This document shows, in pieces, positions 59,086 to 64,000 of a DNA stretch of 64,000 bases. The position numbers and the translations under genes were made by a program. This DNA comes from Colwellia sp. (GTDB lineage: Bacteria; Pseudomonadota; Gammaproteobacteria; Enterobacterales; Alteromonadaceae), in NCBI GenBank assembly GCA_013215295.1, contig JABSOZ010000017.1:81968-145967 (forward strand), written 5' to 3'. The notes beneath the pieces were generated by a model. The model saw only the letters and a list, made by a program, of their open reading frames with translations. It did not search any database and had not been told where the DNA came from. Each line of letters opens with the position of its first letter. Position 1 is the stretch's first letter.

Positions 59086-60270
59086 GTGCTAAGTACTCCA
59101 TTTTCACCGTGGCCAAGTTTTACTGAACAAGAAATTGACGCCGTTAGTTCGGTATTACGTTCAAACAAAGTTAATTATTGGACAGGACAAGAAGGAAGAT
59201 CTTTTGAAAAAGAATTTGCTCGGTTTTGTAATAGTAAATATGCAGTAGCACTGGCTAATGGAACATTAGCACTAGATCTTGCTCTAAAGGTATTAAACAT
59301 AAAAGCTGGCGATGAAGTAATAGTTACATCTCGCACCTTCATCGCATCAATTAGCAGTATTATCAATGCCGGTGCAACACCTATATTTGCTGACGTTGAA
59401 CTTGATAGTCAAAATATAAGTGCTAGGACTATCACTGAAGTTATAAGTACTAAAACAAAAGCAATTCTTTGTGTCCATTTAGCAGGCTGGCCTTGCGAAA
59501 TGGATGAGATAATGGCATTAGCAGACAAATACAATTTGTTTGTTATTGAAGATTGTGCTCAAGCACATGGCACTAAATACAAAGGAAAGCCAGTTGGCAG
59601 CATCGGCCATATAGGCGCTTGGTCTTTTTGCCAAGATAAAATAATGACAACTGGCGGTGAAGGAGGCATGTTAACGACTAATAACGAACTGCTTTGGCGA
59701 AGCGCTTGGGCTTATAAGGATCACGGAAAATCTTATGCCGCAGTTTATGAAACTCAACATCCAGAAGGCTATCGTTGGTTGCATGAAACATTTGGCACTA
59801 ACTGGCGATTAACTGAAATGCAATCTGCTATTGGTAGAATTCAATTAACACGAATGTCTGAGTGGACAAGATGTCGAACCGAAAATGCTAATAAAATACG
59901 TAGCATTTGCCAAGAATATGACTGGTTAATTGTACCTGAAATTCCACAGTACATAGAACATGCTTATTATAAATGTTACATACAGATTGACATGGATAAA
60001 CTCCCCTCTAATTACTCTCGTGACAAAATTATTAATGACATCGTAAATAAAGGTGTGCCATGTTTCTCTGGCAGTTGTTCCGAGGTCTACAAAGAAAAAG
60101 CTTTTGATGATACTCAATTAAGGCCGAATCTGCCCTTAAAGAATGCCCAATTACTCGGTATCAGCAGCCTTATGTTTTTAGTTCATCCGACATTAACTAA
60201 TGATGAAATCTGTAAAACCTGTAATATTATCAAGTCTATTTTTGATGAGATAGAACAAATGGCCAAATAA
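59086..60270 (+). CDS. PglE-like sugar aminotransferase (DegT/DnrJ/EryC1/StrS)
   Basis: A PLP enzyme of 394 residues that would aminate the 4-keto sugar made by the PglF-like enzyme. Family blocks are AVALANGTLALDLALKVLNI, GDEVIVTSRTFIASISSIIN, VIEDCAQAHGTKYKGKPVGS, and the Lys of WSFCQDKIMTTGGEGGMLTT (near residue 185), which forms the Schiff base. The start is GTG at 59086 with TAGGAA before it. The substrate is inferred from its place between PglD-like and PglF-like genes; similar enzymes serve other dideoxy-amino sugars. Confidence 0.87.
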   Translation: MLSTPFSPWPSFTEQEIDAVSSVLRSNKVNYWTGQEGRSFEKEFARFCNSKYAVALANGTLALDLALKVLNIKAGDEVIVTSRTFIASISSIINAGATPIFADVELDSQNISARTITEVISTKTKAILCVHLAGWPCEMDEIMALADKYNLFVIEDCAQAHGTKYKGKPVGSIGHIGAWSFCQDKIMTTGGEGGMLTTNNELLWRSAWAYKDHGKSYAAVYETQHPEGYRWLHETFGTNWRLTEMQSAIGRIQLTRMSEWTRCRTENANKIRSICQEYDWLIVPEIPQYIEHAYYKCYIQIDMDKLPSNYSRDKIINDIVNKGVPCFSGSCSEVYKEKAFDDTQLRPNLPLKNAQLLGISSLMFLVHPTLTNDEICKTCNIIKSIFDEIEQMAK

Positions 60271-60375
60271 AAATGTTAATAGTTAATGACAATTGTAAGA
60301 AAACTTGTAGAATATTTGTTAATTCTTAATATTGAAGAAGGGATTCCAGCAAAATTTTATCTAAGGTGAGTTGTA

Positions 60376-62307
60376 ATGGTAAGACGAATTGATTTAATCC
60401 CTGGGTCTATTAAGTTGATGATCGTATTAACGTATGATTTGTTTGCTATTTGTTCAGCTTTTTTCCTTTCCTACTTCATTCGTGTTGGATTTGAAGGTAT
60501 CCAGATATCTTGGGCTTTAATGGCTGTATTTTCCACTGTCGCATTTAGTACATTCGTGCTATTCCATGTTTTTGATATGTATAACTCGATTGTCAGATAC
60601 TTTAATGCTAAAGCGTTTTTAAGAGTACAGAGTTTACTGATAGTAACTACCGTTATATTCTACATTTCAGGTTATATTTTTGAAGCTTTTGTTCCTCGTT
60701 CTGTACCCATTGCATTCTTAGTTCTAAGCAGTGTTATGATTGCAGGTGCAAGAGCATTGGTTAGTATTATTGTCGATAAGAAATGGTTCGATGAACGAGA
60801 AGGAGTCGTCATTTACGGTGCAAGTAATGCAGGTCGTCAATTAGTTCATGCCTTGTCCTTAGGTAACAAATACGAGCCTCTTGCGTTTATTGATGAAAAG
60901 AAACGTTATCAAGGACGTACAGTATTAGGCTTGAAGATCTACCCTCATTTTAAAGTAAATCAACTTATAAAAAAATATGGACAATTTAAAGTTCTAATTG
61001 CTATTCCTCAAGTCGATCCGATCAGATTAAAGCAAATTGTCTCTTCATTAGAACCGCACGCTCTAGAGCTATTAATTATCCCTAGCATGTCTGATATTGT
61101 CTCAGGTAAACGAACTATTGATGAGCTTCGTGAAGTATCTGTTGATGAACTACTTGGTAGAAAAACTGTAGAACCCATACCTGAATTATTATCTGCCAAT
61201 ATTAATGATAAAATTGTTATGGTTTCCGGTGCAGGTGGCTCAATCGGTAAAGAGCTTTGTAGGCAAATTACACAACATAATCCACGTAAGCTAATCTTGC
61301 TTGATGTTTCTGAAGCTTTTCTTTATGAAATACATCAAGAGTTGACTGAAATTTTATCGGAAACTCAAAACAACTTAATTGTAGAACCACTCATTGGTAA
61401 TGTTCAAAATGGTATGTTGATGAAACATATTTTCCATAAATATCAAGTTCAAACGATTTATCATGCTGCAGCTTACAAGCACGTACCTATGGTTGAACAT
61501 AATGTTATTGCTGGTGTAACTAACAACGTACTTGGTACCAATGAAATAGCTCAAGCGGCGATTTTTTGTGAAGTAGAAACCTTTGTATTAATATCTACCG
61601 ATAAAGCTGTGCGCCCAACTAATGTTATGGGAGCAACGAAACGTCTAGCTGAGTTAATTCTACAAGGACTAGCGAAGCAAGAACACAGTACCCGCTTTGT
61701 TATGGTCCGATTTGGTAACGTTCTAGGCTCTTCTGGTTCGGTTGTTCCACTCTTTAAAAAACAAATAAAGAAAGGTGGACCAATCACAATTACCCACCCA
61801 GATATTATTCGTTATTTTATGACCATCCCTGAAGCAGCACAATTAGTTTTACAGGCTGGGGCTATGGGTTCAGGTGGTGATGTATTTGTTTTGGATATGG
61901 GTAACCCCGTCAAAATAATCGACTTAGCTTATAAAATGACACATTTAATGGGGCTAACCATTCAAGATGAAAAAAATCCTGATGGCGATATAGCAATTCA
62001 ATTCAGCGGGCTAAGACCTGGAGAAAAGCTTTACGAAGAGTTGCTCATTGATGACCATGCCAAGAAGACTTTACATAAACGTATTCTCAGTGCGAATGAA
62101 CGTTCACTTCCTTGGAATGAGGTGACTAAAATAATATCTAACCTCAACGAAGCAATGCGCGAAGAAGACGTTCCAAAAATAAAACAATTACTTGTTGATG
62201 CACCTTTGGGATATCAACCGAACCCAAGCAGTATTGTAAAGCATAAACAAATCGAAGAATCAGCTATTGAAGAAAGACTAGAAGATGTTGTCTATAACGC
62301 TATTTGA
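60376..62307 (+). CDS. PglF/CapD-like UDP-GlcNAc 4,6-dehydratase
   Basis: A membrane-bound NAD-dependent dehydratase of 643 residues. About four N-terminal helices (residues 14-130) anchor it; a first nucleotide-binding domain carries VVIYGASNAGRQLVHALSLG. The catalytic SDR domain starts at about residue 282 (VSGAGGSIGKELCRQITQHN). The active site reads STDKAVRPTNVMGATKRLAE near 407-426, with Met in place of the usual Tyr (T-M-K type), normal for this group. AYKHVPMVEHNVIAG follows the family. It would make the 4-keto-6-deoxy sugar for the PglE/D-like enzymes. The gene comes 105 bp after pglE. Confidence 0.92.
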   Translation: MVRRIDLIPGSIKLMIVLTYDLFAICSAFFLSYFIRVGFEGIQISWALMAVFSTVAFSTFVLFHVFDMYNSIVRYFNAKAFLRVQSLLIVTTVIFYISGYIFEAFVPRSVPIAFLVLSSVMIAGARALVSIIVDKKWFDEREGVVIYGASNAGRQLVHALSLGNKYEPLAFIDEKKRYQGRTVLGLKIYPHFKVNQLIKKYGQFKVLIAIPQVDPIRLKQIVSSLEPHALELLIIPSMSDIVSGKRTIDELREVSVDELLGRKTVEPIPELLSANINDKIVMVSGAGGSIGKELCRQITQHNPRKLILLDVSEAFLYEIHQELTEILSETQNNLIVEPLIGNVQNGMLMKHIFHKYQVQTIYHAAAYKHVPMVEHNVIAGVTNNVLGTNEIAQAAIFCEVETFVLISTDKAVRPTNVMGATKRLAELILQGLAKQEHSTRFVMVRFGNVLGSSGSVVPLFKKQIKKGGPITITHPDIIRYFMTIPEAAQLVLQAGAMGSGGDVFVLDMGNPVKIIDLAYKMTHLMGLTIQDEKNPDGDIAIQFSGLRPGEKLYEELLIDDHAKKTLHKRILSANERSLPWNEVTKIISNLNEAMREEDVPKIKQLLVDAPLGYQPNPSSIVKHKQIEESAIEERLEDVVYNAI

Positions 62308-62312
62308 TGCAT

Positions 62313-63431
62313 TCATTTAACTAACATCAACCAAGCCGCAGCATAATCGGGTAAATGCTTATTGGCTTGATGATAATCACTCCAACCAGAATAACTATTT
62401 ACTAACATATCTAATTGGAATAAATTTCCATCAAAAGCACCACCTTGATCAGCTAAAACTCCCATACGCGATATCTTTTCATTATTTCGTTCATAGCTAA
62501 CCATAAACAGTTTACCTAAACCTAATTGCCTTACATTGCCAGCAAAGGTAACTTGCGGTCTTAGTGCAATCTTATTTTCTTGCTTGTTTCCATATCCCAT
62601 GATGCTCGGCACTTCAATGAAGTACCAGTATCTGGCTTGTTCTCGTTTTCCTATAGCATAATCATAAGCTATGCCATTATTACGATGGACGTTAAAATAT
62701 CGGATGTTTCCATTAACTTCTACCACACCTGTACCTTGAAGTAGAACATCATGGAGTGCTTCTTCTGTTATCCAAATTAAGGGTTTTACGTATTGATTAT
62801 CTATTAGTATCCCTTCAATAATTTCCTGGCGAGTATATGCATAGCGTATAAGTTTGTCTTTTTTAATTTCAGCCTGTTCTAAAGAAAGACCAGCTTCATC
62901 CGCAGGTAACATATACAAAGCTTGATTGTATTCCTTTGTCTTTAAAGCACTTCCATCTAATAGCTTCGTATAATATTTAGTGAGAAAAATCTTATCTTTT
63001 GGAATATTATTTAATAAGCTATTCTTTACTTTGTTTGTACTTTTATCAGCAATTAGCTGTGCAGCTATTTTATCAGGCAACCAGCGATAAAAATCGAAAT
63101 GTGTCTTTATAAAGTTTGTATCATGCAAACGACTCTTTCGTTTTGCTCTTACATCTTCACGATATGTTGAACAAATGAATGCGAGAGTATTTTCAATATC
63201 GTTCATACTAAACTTATTGTCGAATACCGTTCCAGGGTGCACCGCAAATTTATCTTCAGTGATATTATTTAAATAATATTGCGTATTTTCAGATACCTCA
63301 CATAATTCACTAGCTTTAAAATCGACTAATTTATTTATTTCAGGTTTATGTTCAAGGACAAACTCATAAGCATTTAATGAAAATGTAAAAAATAATATGG
63401 GAAATAATATATAAATTAAATGCTGCATCAA
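62313..63431 (-). CDS. exported MltA-like 3D-domain protein
   Basis: A 372-residue protein with the signal peptide MMQHLIYILFPILFFTFSLN-A before YEFVL. The C-terminal third looks like the MltA/3D barrel of lytic transglycosylases: LLQGTGVVEVNGNIRYFNVH corresponds to the QGSG strand, ARYWYFIEV to the YVFFR region, and GVLADQGGAFDGNLFQLDML to the catalytic D-GGAI-G block with the Asp kept. N-terminal parts are divergent (about 200 residues, helical). It may cut glycan strands of peptidoglycan or handle polysaccharide. It is convergent with the PglF-like gene, 5 bp apart. The family assignment is by motif only. Confidence 0.55.
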   Translation of the reverse strand: MMQHLIYILFPILFFTFSLNAYEFVLEHKPEINKLVDFKASELCEVSENTQYYLNNITEDKFAVHPGTVFDNKFSMNDIENTLAFICSTYREDVRAKRKSRLHDTNFIKTHFDFYRWLPDKIAAQLIADKSTNKVKNSLLNNIPKDKIFLTKYYTKLLDGSALKTKEYNQALYMLPADEAGLSLEQAEIKKDKLIRYAYTRQEIIEGILIDNQYVKPLIWITEEALHDVLLQGTGVVEVNGNIRYFNVHRNNGIAYDYAIGKREQARYWYFIEVPSIMGYGNKQENKIALRPQVTFAGNVRQLGLGKLFMVSYERNNEKISRMGVLADQGGAFDGNLFQLDMLVNSYSGWSDYHQANKHLPDYAAAWLMLVK

Positions 63432-63580
63432 TACCTGTCTAGTTCAATATTTTGTTGAGCCACTATTGTAATCTAGCTTTATCCTTTATCTAAGGTATAT
63501 ATTAATAAAGACATAGCATTTAGTAATAATTAGACTTTCAGTGCTGGAATTTAGATAAAAATCAGTTTATAGGAGACAGC

Positions 63581-63608
63581 AAAAAACCGACTATTTCAGA
63601 TCGGGCTT
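63581..63608 (-). terminator. decayed rRNA-type terminator, third copy
   Basis: AAAACCGA/TCGGGCTT with one mismatch in the stem lies within the GACAGCAAAA context shared with the two copies at 63730 and 63933. It is the most diverged of the three. Confidence 0.55.
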
Positions 63609-63624
63609 CTTACGTACATGTACA

Positions 63625-63720
63625 CACTGGAACTGTCTTAAATGAGCATGACTCAGTATAAGCCAGATTATCATTGGCACTTCTGCATTTGTTTAGCGAT
63701 TAATATGAAATTTTAGAATC
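63625..63720 (-). pseudogene. strongly decayed 5S rRNA copy
   Basis: On the plus strand, ATCATTGGCACTTCTGCAT and its flanks align with the better preserved copy at 63818-63923 and, through it, with the antisense of 5S rRNA. It precedes a terminator hairpin like the other two units. Confidence 0.4.
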
Positions 63721-63729
63721 CCAGACAGC

Positions 63730-63758
63730 AAAAAGCCCGACTCTTTCGAATCGGGCTT
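63730..63758 (-). terminator. rRNA-operon type terminator, second copy
   Basis: A perfect 8-bp stem AAGCCCGA/TCGGGCTT within the same context as the terminator at 63933-63961 is followed by AAAAA on the plus strand, a T-run for leftward transcripts. The 51-bp repeat at 63759-63809 adjoins it. Confidence 0.75.
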
Positions 63759-63809
63759 GACGTACATGGATGTACTAATGCCGCGAGTGCATGGATGCAC
63801 AAGAGCGGT
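63759..63809. repeat. modular palindromic repeat inserted in the rRNA tail
   Basis: This 51-bp unit contains GTACAT-GG-ATGTAC (63762-63775), the linker TAATGCCGCGA and GTGCAT-GG-ATGCAC (63787-63800). It has the same order and linker as unit A at 10122-10170. It splits a boundary that in the neighbouring unit reads CGGGCTTCTCTAATAG without interruption (63955-63970). Confidence 0.8.
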
Positions 63810-63817
63810 CTCTAATA

Positions 63818-63923
63818 GGCGCCTAGCAATGTTTGCTCTGACATGGGCCTTACTCAACATAAGTCGCACATCCATTGGCACTACTCCATGTGATGAGTGA
63901 TTTATCTATAGTTTTTAAAACGA
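63818..63923 (-). pseudogene. degenerate 5S rRNA copy
   Basis: On the plus strand it starts GGCGCCTAGCAATGT exactly as in the intact gene end at 63970, then diverges (TTGCTCTGACATGGG against CCTACTCTCACATGGG). Further on, CATCCATTGGCACTAC corresponds to the antisense of the 5S stretch around GCCGATGG. It is probably a duplicated 5S gene that has decayed. Its own terminator is at 63730. Confidence 0.6.
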
Positions 63924-63932
63924 CCAGACAGC

Positions 63933-63961
63933 AAAAAGCCCGACTCTTTCGAATCGGGCTT
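63933..63961 (-). terminator. terminator of the rRNA operon
   Basis: The perfect stem AAGCCCGA/TCGGGCTT lies about 10 bp past the 5S 3' end and is followed by a T-run for leftward transcripts. It is identical in sequence to the copy at 63730-63758. Confidence 0.85.
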
Positions 63962-63970
63962 CTCTAATAG

Positions 63971-64000
63971 GCGCCTAGCAATGTCCTACTCTCACATGGG
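63971..64000 (-). rRNA. rrf: 5S ribosomal RNA, 3' end
   Basis: The plus strand GCGCCTAGCAATGTCCTAC then TCTCACATGGG is the exact antisense of a typical gammaproteobacterial 5S 3' end (CCCATGTGAGAGTAGGACA to GCTAGGC). The gene runs off the right edge, and the rest of the operon should lie beyond it on the minus strand. Confidence 0.9.

Noticed and set aside
63693..63881. A 62-residue minus-strand frame near the rRNA end
   Set aside because: It runs through the terminator, the palindromic repeat and the decayed 5S copy, so it is chance.

Overview
The window looks like chromosome from an AT-rich marine gammaproteobacterium of the Colwellia/Thalassotalea type (Alteromonadales). This rests on gene families I recognise rather than on a database search. 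They include an ArgH-acetyltransferase fusion of the Moritella/Vibrio/Shewanella kind, a FabY-type long ketoacyl synthase, the PLD-type PssA, YajR, FadH, RraB and a dimeric dUTPase.

Layout. 1-968: 5' part of an outer-membrane barrel gene running off the left edge. 1.2-8.7 kb: leftward arginine operon argC-argB-argF-argG-argH(A)-argA, with argE divergent (8.9-10.0 kb). 10.02-10.37 kb: a short palindromic repeat array and a terminator. 10.4-14.6 kb: fatty-acid initiation genes (fabY, a FabH-like KAS III) around a GlxA/AraC-type regulator. 14.6-17.8 kb: a decayed accessory patch with gene remnants, a lipoprotein serine hydrolase and a broken outer-membrane porin gene. 17.8-27.5 kb: small envelope proteins, dUTPase, mtnN, a CbiB-like protein, a TRIC-like channel, rraB, lipoproteins and tyrS. 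27.7-43.7 kb: housekeeping genes mepM, anmK, ssb, a thioesterase, a 2OG oxygenase, pssA, a chemoreceptor, fadH, a GreA/B-like gene, yajR and uvrA. 43.8-49.4 kb: a split membrane/soluble spermidine-synthase-like pair, a TlpA-like thioredoxin, and a leftward porin / FMN-binding / PepSY operon preceded by a good Fur box. 49.7-62.3 kb: a rightward Wzx/Wzy-type surface polysaccharide locus ending in genes that resemble the UDP-N,N'-diacetylbacillosamine pathway (PglA, C, D, E, F-like). 62.3-63.4 kb: a divergent MltA-like 3D-domain protein. 63.58-64.0 kb: the distal end of a leftward rRNA operon, with the 3' end of a 5S gene at the right edge followed by two progressively decayed 5S copies, each with its own terminator hairpin.

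How the genes work together. The arg genes make a complete linear (ArgE) route from glutamate to arginine, with possibly two N-acetylglutamate synthase domains. FabY and the KAS III probably supply the first condensation of fatty-acid synthesis under the neighbouring regulator. The Fur-box operon could move electrons across the inner membrane to a periplasmic flavin for iron handling. In the polysaccharide locus, PglF/E/D-like enzymes would make the first sugar, the PglC-like enzyme would load it on undecaprenyl phosphate, the glycosyltransferases would extend it, Wzx would flip it and the EpsG-like protein would polymerise it.

The least explained signal is a roughly 50-bp modular palindrome family. 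It occurs as two units at 10.12-10.23 kb and as one unit between an rRNA terminator and a decayed 5S copy at 63759-63809. The adjacent intact rRNA unit lacks it, giving an empty/filled site comparison inside the window.
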